64,000 bases of DNA from Eucalyptus grandis (taxonomy: Eukaryota > Streptophyta > Magnoliopsida > Myrtales > Myrtaceae): contig NC_052621.1 in assembly GCF_016545825.1 (NCBI RefSeq), positions 37,400,687-37,464,686 on the forward strand. The letters run 5' to 3'. Position 1 is the first letter of the stretch, and the number at the start of each line of letters is the position of its first letter. The position numbers were made by a program, and so were the translations under genes. The notes under the pieces are model-generated. The model saw only the letters and a program-made list of their open reading frames with translations, had not been told where the DNA came from and made no database searches. Positions 35,700-52,640 of this stretch are shown in pieces.

Positions 35700-36668
35700 A
35701 TGAAGTTCAAGGCGTTTCTCACGGACAACGGCGTGGCCCTCCTCGAGAAGCGCTTCCTGCCGGCGCTGGACAAGATCGACCGGACTTGCCACCTCTACCT
35801 CACCAGGGACCACGCCGTCTTCCTCCACAACCTCCTCAACGGCGACGGCCTCCAGTCCGTCGCCCAGTTCCGCATCGAGGCCCTCTTCGACGCCTACCGC
35901 ATCTCCAGCCAGAACGACGACCGCATCGCCTTCGCCGTCGACCTCTCCCTCCTCCACCGCGCCATCCGCAGCAGCGTCGGCATCTGCAACGAGCTCGCCG
36001 CCGACGCCGAAGGATCGGCCTCCGATCGGCTCCAGATAAAGCTGGTGAAGAAGCTGCCGGCGAACAGCACCCAGCCGATGCCCTTCCTCACCTTCGAGAC
36101 GAAAGGCTACAAGTCGGCGGTCATCCAGGACGTGCCGATCTCGAAGCCGATGTCTAGGGCTCAGGTGTCGGAGCTCCAGTCGGCCCTCGACTCGGCTCAC
36201 GCGCTCCCCAGGACGCTCGTCCAGGTTCACGACTTGAACCAGCTGCAGAGCTTCGTGGACAGGATGAGGCACGTCGGGGACGTGCTGAACGTCTCGATCA
36301 GCAAGCACGGCGACCTGCATTTGCAAATCGCGACCACCCTGATCACCCTGGGCGCCGAGTTCCGGAAGCTGCCGATCCTCGGGGAGCGAGCCGATGCTCC
36401 CCCGGAGGACCGGGGCCTGAGCGCGCAGGCCCGGTCCGAGAGGGCGGTCTCGAGGGGCGACGCGGAGGCGGTGCAGGTGAGCGTGAAGCACTTTGCCAAG
36501 AGCCTCCAGTGTCACACGGCGAGGCCAGACTGCGCCTTCTACGGGATCGCCGAGCAGGGCGCGTGCTTGACCGTGATCTTCCAGTTCTTCATTCCAGGGA
36601 CCCGGCAAACCGACAAGTCGATCAGCTTGCATTGCAGGCTCCCTGTACTCGACCCCGGCACGAATTGA
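35700..36668 (+). CDS. HUS1: HUS1 checkpoint clamp subunit
   Basis: A single-exon gene of 322 aa starting MKFKAFLTDNGVALLEKRF, typical of HUS1. HUS1 forms the PCNA-like 9-1-1 ring with RAD9 and RAD1, which is loaded at damaged DNA to activate the ATR checkpoint in the nucleus. Sequence support: the N-terminal clamp fold, a middle KGYKSAVIQDVPISKPMS segment like the HUS1 interdomain region, and a C-terminal strand set ending FQFFIPG...DKSISLHCRLPVLD. The length fits plant HUS1. An in-frame extension reaches back to 35496, but the ATG at 35700 matches the family N-terminus. The coding sequence is strikingly GC-rich, which creates long spurious frames on both strands, unlike its AT-rich neighbours. 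It lies between FRS8 and the convergent FRS6. Confidence 0.93.
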   Translation: MKFKAFLTDNGVALLEKRFLPALDKIDRTCHLYLTRDHAVFLHNLLNGDGLQSVAQFRIEALFDAYRISSQNDDRIAFAVDLSLLHRAIRSSVGICNELAADAEGSASDRLQIKLVKKLPANSTQPMPFLTFETKGYKSAVIQDVPISKPMSRAQVSELQSALDSAHALPRTLVQVHDLNQLQSFVDRMRHVGDVLNVSISKHGDLHLQIATTLITLGAEFRKLPILGERADAPPEDRGLSAQARSERAVSRGDAEAVQVSVKHFAKSLQCHTARPDCAFYGIAEQGACLTVIFQFFIPGTRQTDKSISLHCRLPVLDPGTN

Positions 36669-37228
36669 ACCCCAGAGTCGGTTCATTATTCAATCCTCCA
36701 TTTGTGTATGATTCGCAACTATTGAATACAAATTTCGACCTTTCGTTTTCTACAAATTTCGACTTTTTAATCTCACAGCTCCTCATTTTCGCAATATCTA
36801 AATGTCGATACGCATGTTCATATACAAATTTTTCCTCGAGAATGTATCATAATTTGAGTGAAATGTAAGAAATATCGAGTTGTGACAAAGAACCAAAAAA
36901 GAGGTCAAAATCTGGAGGAGTAATGAACAAAATCCCATTAAGAAGGTGCAAGGGGTACCCCCCTAAACCGATTGAATTTCAATATGGGCAAGAAAAGTTC
37001 AAGGAATTCCTCCGCAAGCTTTACTCGTCATTTTCTCAAAGACGCTTTTTTAACTCCGGTCAAGACATTCAGACATTATGCTAAGGCGATGATGAACAAG
37101 TGAATGGGTTGGAGTTTTCAATAATATTCACAGAGACAGTGTACTGGAGCTGCCCTCTCCAAGAAAAAGTCGACATCACGGGGGCTCGGGTTTTACACGA
37201 AGAAGTGGCAGCAAGCCTCAGGCCGCCT
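36669..37228. other. Convergent 3' region between HUS1 and FRS6
   Basis: 560 bp shared by the 3' ends of HUS1 (+) and FRS6 (-). It presumably holds both 3' UTRs. No other feature seen. Confidence 0.55.
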
Positions 37229-39232
37229 TCATTCTTTCTTCTCCTCAACCTGATGAACCCTATTCAACGCATCTTCGAACGTCTGTAATGCGGCCCTGTA
37301 ATGTTCGGGAGAGATCACCCCCTCCTCGACAATCTGCAAGGCGCTTCGGTACAACTGATTGAGCCACTGCACGCGTTCGGCAGCACCAGCCTCACCAGGG
37401 CCTGGGTCGGGGATGTGCAAACGCTTATAATCCTTCTTCCATCGAGGGAGGATGTACTTTGACGGAATCTCCTCCACCCCATTGAAGTTAAGAACGCATA
37501 GGGCGTGCCTGCATAGATAGCCATAGAAGTTAAAACAGCTACAGATGCAACGAACCTCAGCCGCCGCTCGATTGTACAGGACCTCATAATCCCTTATCTC
37601 CCTTCTACTTCCTTCCCCCAAGACCCGCTCTTTAACCAAAAATATAATGACCGGCCCATCAACATACAGCTGCGTTGTGCTAAGACAAGAATACATCTCC
37701 TCTACCTCAAACTGGAACTTCCTGAATATATCTCTTGTGTATACCTTGGAGAGCTGTAACTCAAACGAACATCTTGTTTTCAGCCCATGGCTTGCGTTCC
37801 TCGATTCATTATCCGCAAGGGCTTCTTCCCTGTGCTTCTTTTGTAAAGCTAACTCATACTTGTCAAGAAATTCTTTCAATGGAGTCTGTTTATGCACATA
37901 CTTATCAAAAAATGCATTCAACGACTCGCCTGGCCTTGCAGAAGACATCCCAGCGAAAAACGTGTCTTTCAAGTAGACCGGAGCCCATATGACTCGATCC
38001 TCATATAAAGCTCTAAGCCATTCATGGTCACCAATGCCAAAACGCTGGACCATGATCCCCCAAGCTGTCTCGAATTCACTCACCTTCAGAAATTCATACA
38101 CTGCTTTAGTCAACGCCCTCCTTATCGCATCATAGTTGTTCAACCCTCCTAATTTTTCCGGAACTTTTCTCATGATGTGTGACAGACCAAAACGATGGTG
38201 ACATCTTGGAAACACCTCCTCAATCGCACCACGCAAAATCTTGCACCTGTCTGTAGTTATAGTTTGTGGGGAGCATCCAGACATACATGAACTCCAGGCT
38301 TTGAACACCCAAGTATAAGACTCCATTGTCTCGCCTGCAAGCAACCCACAGCCTAGCAATACTGATTGGCCATGGTGGTTCGCTCCAACAAATGCCACTA
38401 GGGGGACCTCATATTTGTTAGACAAGAACGTTGTGTCAAAATATATAACATCACCAAAGTAAACGCATGCAGCTCTGGACCTTGCATCCGCCCAGAACAC
38501 ATTCCTCAAATTCCCCTCATCAGTTAGATCCATGAGATAGTAGAAATTAGGGTTGGTCAATTGCATGCGGCAGAAGTAATTATATATAGCCTGCGTGTCC
38601 CCTTTCTTAAGGTTCAGATGATTAAGATGGTCAGACAGACTCCTAGCTTCATTTTCACCGCAACTTTGGTTTCCATTACCACCCGCATCTATGACAAGTG
38701 CCCGGTATAACTTAATTGTTCTTTCTTCAGCATCAGCACTGGACTGTGACTTTCTTTTGGTACCAGCACTCATTTTCTTAATTGTTCTGTAGCTCTTCAA
38801 GCCCAGCAAGTGGTTGTGTTCAAGTGTCACTTCAAGCACCCTCCATCTTTTGGAGTCCACTAACCTCATCCGAATCATTGCTGGACAGCCAGTTCGAGTT
38901 TCTTTTCGAAGACGATTTACATCTTTAATTCTTTTAAAGCCTTGGCTACTGCAGCAAAGTACTGCACCGTACTTTTCTCTACTATTTCGCTTGAACCATG
39001 AATTCTTTACTCTGACACGAAATCCTGCTTCCTTGGCATAACAGTTGTAGTAGTTGTATGCATCATCATATGACTCAAACTCCATTCCGACAGCAGGAGC
39101 AACAAACTCCTTTCTTCCAACAGATGCGCCATTCTGATCATCAGATGCTGCTGCAATGCCATCTGGCCCTCTTTGACTTGTGCTGCACTCACCATCATTA
39201 CCTTGCTCACTTGGAAGGGGAGCATCTTCCAT
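37229..39232 (-). CDS. FRS6: FAR1-related sequence transcription factor, FRS6-like
   Basis: A single coding exon of 667 aa on the minus strand. FAR1 DNA-binding domain about 50-142 (Cys94, Cys116, EHNH at 138-141), MULE-transposase domain about 258-352 (YFGDVIYFDTTF, TTDRCK), and a SWIM finger near 575-600 (CIC...LCRH). Clearly paralogous to FRS8 at 33165-35168 along its full length, but only moderately similar, so much older than the tandem duplication. Location beside HUS1 and the alpha/beta hydrolase matches the Arabidopsis FRS6 neighbourhood from memory. A likely 5' leader intron spans 40116-39233: donor GAAG/GTAATC, with an acceptor CTCAG that abuts the ATG. Nuclear transcription factor; targets unknown here. 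Confidence 0.92.
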   Translation of the reverse strand: MEDAPLPSEQGNDGECSTSQRGPDGIAAASDDQNGASVGRKEFVAPAVGMEFESYDDAYNYYNCYAKEAGFRVRVKNSWFKRNSREKYGAVLCCSSQGFKRIKDVNRLRKETRTGCPAMIRMRLVDSKRWRVLEVTLEHNHLLGLKSYRTIKKMSAGTKRKSQSSADAEERTIKLYRALVIDAGGNGNQSCGENEARSLSDHLNHLNLKKGDTQAIYNYFCRMQLTNPNFYYLMDLTDEGNLRNVFWADARSRAACVYFGDVIYFDTTFLSNKYEVPLVAFVGANHHGQSVLLGCGLLAGETMESYTWVFKAWSSCMSGCSPQTITTDRCKILRGAIEEVFPRCHHRFGLSHIMRKVPEKLGGLNNYDAIRRALTKAVYEFLKVSEFETAWGIMVQRFGIGDHEWLRALYEDRVIWAPVYLKDTFFAGMSSARPGESLNAFFDKYVHKQTPLKEFLDKYELALQKKHREEALADNESRNASHGLKTRCSFELQLSKVYTRDIFRKFQFEVEEMYSCLSTTQLYVDGPVIIFLVKERVLGEGSRREIRDYEVLYNRAAAEVRCICSCFNFYGYLCRHALCVLNFNGVEEIPSKYILPRWKKDYKRLHIPDPGPGEAGAAERVQWLNQLYRSALQIVEEGVISPEHYRAALQTFEDALNRVHQVEEKKE

Positions 39233-40116
39233 CTGAGATATAAAGTGATGCCTGACAAGCAGACAACAAAAATGAGAAGAACAGCATTCACAAAGAAAAA
39301 GGCCAAAGCGAAACTTACACTAGTATAAGATCGCGAGACCATCATCTAAAGCTAGGCCACGCAAGAAGGCATTTGGGAAGAAAGAACTGCTGGCTAGAGT
39401 ATGTAATTTAGCCAAGCTATGCAAGTGTCTATCGCACAAGTTCCTCTCTTCTTTGACCTTCCATTTTCGTAAGTTCCAATCATCGACCATACAAATCTTG
39501 TTCAATTCCCGCATTGCAAACATAAAGGTCCAATCAGCTCATGCACACAGCGAATTGCAAAAGAAATCACCGAAGCTAAATGTGCATTCTTTAAGAGCCA
39601 GTTCAAGAGAATTGGAGTTCCAGAAGGCATCTCTGAAACTGCCGAAAAGCTAGTACATTCCCAGATTTGAACTAAATTTACCCAAAAGAACAAAAAAATC
39701 GAAAGCAGCTTAGCACCCGAAGATTTCAACCGAATGCACCAAATCCCCACAAGCAATTCCATTTCAGTCTCACCTCCCTCGACTTTGAGCCTTCGTACCG
39801 GAGACACACATTCGCCTCCGGTACATCATTTACAAGCGCGACGAACCTAATCAGACATGATCATCACAAGCTACGTGAGCACAGCCAATCCGCACACCCA
39901 CATCAAACGAAGAACACGGCATCTGAATTTGACACTACGGACAACAAAAGGAACAACATGGGCACCAAAAAGCACAATTGACGTCACAAAAGAACAAAAA
40001 AACTCGATAAATCGCCACTTTCACGGACGCCCACAATCGGCGGCTGAACGAGCCCGATGTCTACACCCGCCTGCAATCAACTAAACCGTCTCGAAACCTA
40101 AAGAGCTTTCGATTAC
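39233..40116 (-). other. Intron in the FRS6 5' leader
   Basis: Read on the minus strand, the donor is TGAAG/GTAATCG at 40116-40115 and the acceptor is ATCTCAG directly before the start codon at 39232. The placement parallels the leader intron of FRS8. Inferred from splice signals and the paralogue comparison. Confidence 0.6.
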
Positions 40117-41202
40117 CTTCAGCAAAAGCTCAGTTCCTGCGTCCGCCGGATTCTGCCGGAATTCTCGCCGCCTCCGGTGAATCTCCGGTGATTCCGATCT
40201 CAGCAAACGGAGTATAGAGAACTAGAGCGAGCGAGAGAGAGAGAGAGATTTCTCAAAAACACAAAATCAAACGAATTAAAAAAAAAAAAAAAAAGGAAAT
40301 GCGCAGCGACAGCGTTGAACGAGGATCGTTCGATCGATGAGCGTGTTTTGGAATATATGACGTTGTTCTCGGTTGCTGAAAATTGTCTGAAAAGTTTCTC
40401 CAATTTGGATTTTTGATCATTTTAATATGGTGTTTCTACTTGTGTTTATATTTGATTTTTGTATTTGAGGATATTCTCCTTTCAAGTATCATATAAGCCA
40501 AAGATATTTAAAATCTGGATTGTTTTCCCATCTTGAGAAAAGAAATAAATAAGAATCCGTAATGGTCAATAAGTTTTTGATTCGTTTCTTCAATCAGCCT
40601 TGTTCCAAAAATCACACTATTTTAAATTGAGAGAGCATGTAAAAAAAAAAAGAAATGAGAAACATATTAAGGAGCGATATGCAAAAACTATATTATTAAC
40701 CTAAAGATGTTTCTTATGTTTCTTGCCGATTAATTTTGAGAGTTGGATTGGAAGACATTTATTAGAAATAATTTTCACTGACTTCATTTAAAAATAGGAT
40801 TTTTGGGTTTTCTCAGAATTCCACTAAGATGTAGGAATGTTCCTAAGGGTACATGTATCCAATTTTCTAACTAAAGGTTTACAATATAATTAATAATTAT
40901 TTCAAGAAGTGATTACCTCCGAAGGGTCATATGACAAAAGTCACAAAACCAAGGTGCTATTTTCACACCCATAAGGGAAATTGAATTCTTTTCTGTATTC
41001 ATATCAGCAAGACATTTCACTTCACAAGCCTCTCTCTCTCCTCTCTCTCTGTGTAGGACCCAGCAATCAGAATTTCATGGCTCAAATCTTCTCACAGAAG
41101 ATTCAGATCACTCAGCTCTGGACAGCATACACAACTAACAAAACCTGGCGTATATAGAGTCACAAATTCAGTGCCTTCACTTTGGTAAGCAGCAACCCAA
41201 AA
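40117..41202. other. Divergent promoter region of FRS6 (-) and the alpha/beta hydrolase (+)
   Basis: Contains the FRS6 leader exon (about 40117-40240), a GA microsatellite (about 40228-40249), AT-rich spacer DNA, a CT microsatellite (about 41029-41050) and a TATATA at 41151-41156 close to the hydrolase start. No other gene seen. Confidence 0.5.
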
Positions 41203-44200
41203 ATGGCTGCTTTCTCCCTGCCTCTCACTCCTCCTCCATCGTTCACAACCCTCTGCTCTTCTCTGCATTACACAACCACCACCAAACTCAACCCCAGAAA
41301 ACAGTTGACTACCAAGAAAAGGCACACCACCATTATAGTTAAAGCTTCAGAGAAGAAGGAAGAAACTGACGAAGACACACCAGCCTTCAATCCCTTTGGT
41401 TTTGTGACAGATAACCCGTCAAGCAGGGGCGCCATTCAGCTCCCTGCAAGCCCTGCCGAAGACGGCAATGTCGGCCAAATGATCTATGTAAGTGAAGTGA
41501 ATTTCTTTATGCAATTGTATTTGCATGCCAGTATGCGATTTCTTGATTCAAGTAAAATGTTGTTCAGCTTGTTCATGTTGGTTCAATAATTAAACAAAGG
41601 CAAATTCATCGATTTTTTTGTATTCTTTTCGAACTGGCAATGGGATTTCGGTTAGTTCCATCTTTTGCTTCTACTATTGGCTTTAGTGAATTTCGTCAAG
41701 TAGAAATTACATAATTGTTTTCTAGCTTTGACTGTCGCATCTCGAATAGATTTTTTTCATTTCTCGGAGTTTCTTGGAAGCATAATACGGTTGTTCTTGA
41801 ATTCTAGAGGATAGAGGACAAGGGAAAGGAATATGGCTCCTACATTAAATCTGGCAAGTTCAGATGGTTTGTTAGGGAAACAGGTGAATCTCTGTTTCTG
41901 CTGAATTGTTCTCGGATTTTCTTTCTTAATTCTTACAGCGCACTCTGATGAGTGAACATTACACCTTGAAGGGTCACCTGAAAGCCGGCGTGGGACAATT
42001 GTCTTCCTTCATGGCGCTCCGACACAATCTTACAGCTACAGAGTCGTCATGTCCGAGGTCTCTAGCTTTCGTTAGTTATCCTGTGATAGTTAGTGTAGCC
42101 TTAAAATTATATAATTAATTCTTGATGGATATTTGAGGCTTATTAAGCTAACAATCTCCTTTTTACATTGGTGAAGTCATGCCTTTTGTAGAAACTAAAA
42201 CTAACTAGCACTTTTGAAGCTTGCTAAGCTTATGCTCTCTTCTTGGAACTGATACTGGCACATTCATAAGCATTTCTGCCAGAAAATTCTTCCTGGAAAG
42301 AGATTTAATTGGCTTAGCGGGCATTACTGGAAAATCTTTTTGCATGCACATTGATCTTCAACTTTTGCCATCCTATTTCAGTTTCTAAAAGATGATTGCT
42401 TTCTTGTGGACTGAACAATAGATGTCGAATGTCGGGTTTCGCTGTTTGGCTCCTGACTGGATAGGATTTGGTTTCAGCGACAAGCCACAACCAGGATATG
42501 GTTTTAATTACACAGGTTAGTGACCTTCAAGCAAACAAGATTAAGGAACATTGTTCTTCCTCTCATTAAGTTCGAGTATTCTGACATAAAATGAGCGTTT
42601 CCTGGCAGAAAAGGAGTTCCATGAAGAGTTTGATAAATTACTCAATGTTCTGGGTGTTACATCCCCTTTCTTCCTAGTTGTTCAGGTTTGAACAAATTGA
42701 TTTCTGATCATGTACGACCTATGAAAATGATGGAGATTAGACTAACATAATTACATGATAAGCAACTAAAGGTTAAGTTTCACTTCAGAAACTCCACCTC
42801 TAACGTGTGCATCTGGTGTTTCTTGAAGGGCTTTCTTGTAGGTTCATTTGGACTGACGTGGGCCTTGAAAAACCCAAGCCAGATATCGAAGCTGGCGATA
42901 TTAAACAGTCCATTAACAGCTTCATCTCCTGTCCCAGGATTGTTTCAGCAACTGAGGTGAGATTTTACGCTACTTAGAAATGAGATGTTATTTATCGTCC
43001 AAAGGACTATGACTACACTTTCATAAATTTTGACTGAATTATTTTACTTGTCAGTGAGATTTGAATTATCCCAAACCATAGCATTTTGCCACCTAGCCAA
43101 ACGATTGCAGTTTCTTCTGTTTCACCTCGTCTCTCTCTCTCTCAATTTTACATTTTTTTATGAACAGAATTCCTCTTTTTGGTGAATTCACATGCCAGAA
43201 TGCTGTGATGGCTGAGCGATTCATTGAAGCAGGTAGCGCGTAGGTATCCAAGAAAGCATCTTATTCGTTTTAGATGCTATCAATATTTCCCCTGGATTTA
43301 AGAACTGTAATACTCTATTCTGCTTTCTTTGCTAAAGAATTATATTGTGCTTTAGAATATTGCTTATTACAGCTTACATGGTTAACATATCGGACGCTAG
43401 TAAAGATTTTCAGAGGAACTTAGCTGGTGCACTTTTTTCAGCAGTTCATGAGGGCTTTAAGAGGGCTTTGAGAATGAGTGCAATGATAATATTCGGCATT
43501 GTAACAGAGATACCTTAGTTAGCTCTGGCAAGAAAAATAGACGTCCTAGGACTCCTAGTTAAACTTTTTTTTTTTTTTTGGTCTAAATCCTAGTTAAACT
43601 TACTTTGCCTGAAAGTAGAAGAACTACATTAGTGATTTTTTAATGGAAATATAGAGATCAAGTCTAAGTACAAGCATGGGTAGATGAAATGTGGAAACAA
43701 CCAACAGACGAGTATCCTCTTAAAATGCAGTTGCCCATACTCCATAAAATTCTCTCTTTTGGATAAATAACCTGACAAATAAATATCTTGTCTTGCAGTT
43801 ATGTTCTGAAGGTAGAAAAGGCAGATGTCTACCGGCTACCATATTTGTCAAGCGGTGGACCTGGATTTGGTTTGTGACTTGTTCTTGTTTAGCAATACTC
43901 TGATGAAAGTTCTCAAAATACTTGGAAAAAAAAAAAAACTCAGTAGAAATAATATAATCTTTTGCACCAAAGAACGTATTCTGCCATCAAATTGACATTT
44001 CTGCAAGAGACATGGTCTCGCTCATGTCATCTGAATACAAAACATCAGTTCTAAAGTCTGTGGATTTGATTGACGGGAGATATGAATGCATCTCAAATTC
44101 TCAGTAACACAAAAAAAAAGTTGATAGAATAATCAAAATAAGAGGATTTAGTCATCAAGTTGGTAGATTTATGAATGCCTGTATTTGTAGCCATTGCGAC

Positions 44201-44875
44201 AGGAATAATTCTAACTTCCAAGCCTGAAGTCTCTTTTCTTTCGCTTTGACAAGCCTTGCTTGAGGCTGCAAGAAAAGCTAACTTCCAGCAAACAGCAACT
44301 CAAATTGCTTCTGGCTTTTCGTCTGGGAGGTATGATGTTCCCTATCCTCTGGCCTATATTTTCTCCTCAGAGGCTACTATGCAGCAACTCAGTATAAACT
44401 CTCTTGCTGATGAACTTCTCTATCTTCATATCTTCTCACATTTTTCCATGCCACGACTTCGTTATGGGCAATTGTTTATATTCACTGCTGCTGTATTGAT
44501 AGAACGTAGTGTTGAGACAACAAATTGCTGGCAAGTTTCCATTGTTCCATCTGAGATTACCTTTTTTCTCTGCTTAATATTGCTATCTTTTTTCCTCTCA
44601 TAGCTGGGACAAACCCATAATGCTTGCATGGGGTGTATCAGACAAGTATCTACCGCAATCAGTGGCCGAGGAATTCCAAAAAGGAAACCCTTCAATGATC
44701 AAACTTAAGTTGATAGAGGGTGCAGGTCATATGCCACAAGAAGACTGGTGAGCTTCTCCAAGTTCTTAAGGTGATTGTAGCAGTAGCCGATTGTCTCTCT
44801 ATGCCTAGTTTTAACAGTTGCCATGTTCTCAGGCCTGAAAAAGTCGTGGAAGCTTTGAGGATGTTCTTGCTATGA
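41203..44875 (+). CDS. Alpha/beta-fold hydrolase, plastid-targeted, 11 exons
   Basis: Exons: 41203-41487, 41808-41883, 41972-42057, 42422-42515, 42609-42685, 42829-42956, 43168-43239, 43799-43869, 44254-44329, 44604-44747, 44833-44875. All phases agree; 383 aa. The N-terminus (~50 residues, rich in Ser/Thr/Pro/Lys) looks like a chloroplast transit peptide. The fold is of the haloalkane-dehalogenase/epoxide-hydrolase type: oxyanion motif HGAPTQSY, cap-leading PDWIGFGFSDKP, strand LVVQGFLVGSFG, acid-bearing WGVSDKYLP and the catalytic-His motif GAGHMPQED. The nucleophile position in the elbow after LVVQ is Gly, Phe or Leu rather than Asp or Ser, so classical hydrolysis is doubtful. Length and neighbours match the Arabidopsis At1g52510-type protein (from memory). 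Substrate unknown. The exon 7 donor was fixed by frame (GC/GTAGGT). Confidence 0.9.
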
Positions 44876-46070
44876 AGATGTCCCGTCTTGATTGTCTTTT
44901 CTGTTAAAGCTTTTGCTACTCTTAAAGGTAAGTAGCTGATTCCAAGACTTGTGCTGGAAATTGCATAATATTCAGAAGTTCATTGAATCTGTGAGATATG
45001 CTTTTTGTCACTACTGAAAAGAACCGTGTAAAATGCCCGTGGCATATAGATAGATTGTATCGCAGTGCAAAATCTGTATTTGAATTTGTTTTTCAGTGGA
45101 ACCAGTGTAATTCTTAATTCTATCTTGACGTGTGATTGACATAATCTATTAGACTAAGCTGTTGCGCATCTTCTTGGTAAACAAAACAAATCAGATTTAT
45201 TTCAAGAAGAGATTCTGAAGTTCCAATGCTCAAACAAATATCAATCCTTAAGTACTTTGTACAGCATGGATCTCAGGAAATCACCGAGGGTGTGGCAGAT
45301 TATTCAATCAATTCATTCTCATGGCATAACTATGATACAGTGACTGCTGAATTATGAAAAACGCATGCTCCAAAATCTGTATTATACGCATTATTTCTTG
45401 TTAAATAGAGAACATATCTACTTTAGGATGAATAGGATCTCATAATCTTTCGAAAAGCCGCATTTCCAGTGAGAAGCACGAAATATGTGTAAGTATCCAC
45501 AGTAAACCGCTTTCTCAACACCGAAAACGGAATTTAGTACAAAAGCCCTTGTGTTCAAAATAAGCGCCCAAGACACGAGACTCCAAAAGACTACAATCAA
45601 CTCTTCCTGGCAGCTAAGGAACATAATAATCTCATCCAACCTGCCAATTATAGCAAAACAACCATCATATTTGATACTTGAACACATTTAAAGAATTGGA
45701 GGATTTCTTTTCCTGAACCAGAGAGCAAACTCAAGTTCCTCGACATATCAATCTCTGCTGTAATGATCTTCGTGGCAGCAGAGAGCACAATATTTTGTCA
45801 ATTTAAATTGCTAAATAGACGACATGTCAAAACTTGTACAATCGTGAATGAAAGGATAATTTCACTGAAGTCTTGCAAAACATTAAGTAGTTCTCATCAC
45901 TTTCTCAAACACAGAAGAGAGTAAGGAGACAAGCATAAACAGGTGGTGTCAATCGTCTGCATATGAATCGACCCGGACGATCTCTTATTAAAGTGAAAAA
46001 TGGCATGAGCTGTGACGATGAGAGAATGGAGACTAAAAAAATACCAACAGAATGTTAATTAAGTGGGGCA
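44876..46070. other. Convergent intergenic region, hydrolase and glycerol kinase 3' ends
   Basis: About 1.2 kb of AT-rich DNA holding the two 3' UTRs. No supported coding or repeat feature. Confidence 0.5.
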
Positions 46071-51130
<5,060 letters not shown>

Positions 51131-51133
51131 TTA

Positions 51134-52206
51134 GGATCCATTCGTTTCAGAAAATAACTTTTAAAAAAAATTTTCTTGATTTTCTAGCGTCCATTTCACA
51201 AAAAATGAACTAGTCAAAGAAAATATTTTTTATCATTGGAAAAAATAATATTTAAAAGTAAGAAAATATTTTCCATTTCTGAGAAGTGGAAAACATTTTT
51301 GATAACTTTCTTTCATCTTACTTCTTTTTACCAATATATTTTCATTTTTTTTTATGTTTTCTTTTTCTTTTTTTGTTCTCATTGTTGCGCTCTCTTTCTC
51401 TCTCTGTCTCTACCTCCGTCCTCTCCGGCGCAATTTCCCTCATTCCATCCGCCGTCCCGCCCGAAGCGACAGTGCGCTCCTTTGCAACTAGGGGGCATTG
51501 GGAATGGGGGGCAACCGACGAATGCCACGCCAATTCTAGACCCGCTGGAGCAATTTCTAGGGTTTCCGAAGCCGCCCTGCGAGAAATGCTTGCTCACAAG
51601 TCGGAGAAGCGCTATGCGGTGAGGCGGTTCAACGAACCATACGAGGTCCTCGGCGTTGTCACATCCAATGAGCCCAGTGGGGCTCAAGCCTCGCCCGAGG
51701 TTTGCTAGGCTTTGGCGAGCCGCAAGCTCTCCAAATTTGGCAGTGGAGCTCGAGCTCCTGATCCTGGCAAGCTTGGGTGAGATTAGGCAAGCTCGCTGCT
51801 CGCCAGCCTCGCGCTGAGATCGAAGCCTCACACTCAAGTCTTGGTGGGGTCTTGGTCAGCCGCCATCATCGGGCATGCGGCGGTAGAGGAAGGAGGAGGA
51901 AGGAGGAAGGAAAATAAAAAAGAAAATAAAAATAATAAAAATTTCGATTTTTAAAAATACAAATAATTAAAAGATTATTTTTAAAAATATAAAAATAAAA
52001 CTAATTTTTTGGTCAATTAAAAATATTAAAATTCAAATTTTGATAATTTTTCCAAATAATTAAATTAACTAATGAACGGTAGAAAACATTTTCCACTAAA
52101 TGTTTAGATTTCGATAGAACACCGAAAAATAGTCATTTTCCTGGAAAATAACTTATAGGAAAATGTTTTCCGAAAACATAATATTTTTCGTAAAACAAAC
52201 GGACCC
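51134..52206. mobile_element. Harbinger-like non-autonomous element, complete
   Basis: The 1073-bp element lies between TTA at 51131-51133 and 52207-52209. Ends are GGATCCATTCGTTTC and, reverse-complemented, GGGTCCGTTTGTTTT. Sub-terminal GGAAAACATTTT motifs and a GC-rich core (about 51415-51900) resemble the element at 19286-20458. The core frame is open for ~150 codons on either strand but has no transposase motif. Confidence 0.75.
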
Positions 52207-52640
52207 TTAGAGTGGCAAGGATTAGCATCAAAAGGAATGAAGAAGCTATCTTTATGATGTGTCAAATATTTTGCCAAATTTTACCCAAGTGACAAATTTA
52301 CCTCAATTTTTTTTTAATATAAAAAGCCCCAAACTTCTATCCATTCTATCCATATGACACATTTATCATAAACTATAAGGTATTTTGGTCTTTTTACTTT
52401 TATTTTTTATTTTTTATTTTTTCTTCTCCTTCTCTCTTCCCTCCATCAGCCATGGTGGAGCTAACGGAGAGAAGCCGGAGTCGACGAGGGCTGCCCTCAC
52501 CGGCGTCGAGCAAGGGTCGGTGAGGGTGACCCCAGCCAGCCCAAGCAAGGGCAACCCTCGCTCGACACCGGCCGAACGTTGGCTTCCCTCCGCCATAGCC
52601 AAGCAAAGGAAAGAGAGAAGAAGAAGGAAAAAAAAGACTA
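52207..52640. other. Intergenic DNA with a decayed foldback fragment
   Basis: About 52266-52380 carries phrases such as GACAAATTTACCTC and AAAGCCCCAAAC, related to the foldback element at 1795-2310. About 52440-52620 is GC-rich, with open frames on both strands that share no family motif. Confidence 0.45.

Noticed and set aside
35537..36686. Long open frames on both strands overlapping HUS1 (206 and 374 codons)
   Set aside because: They are shadows of the GC-rich HUS1 coding sequence, Arg/Pro- or Glu/Val-rich by frame, with no domain.
41182..41202. Upstream in-frame TTG extension of the hydrolase
   Set aside because: It is not an ATG. The first ATG at 41203 gives a normal transit-peptide start.
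51236..51837. Frames of 128-152 codons inside the Harbinger-like element
   Set aside because: They overlap in different frames and strands, begin in low-complexity sequence and lack transposase or Myb motifs.
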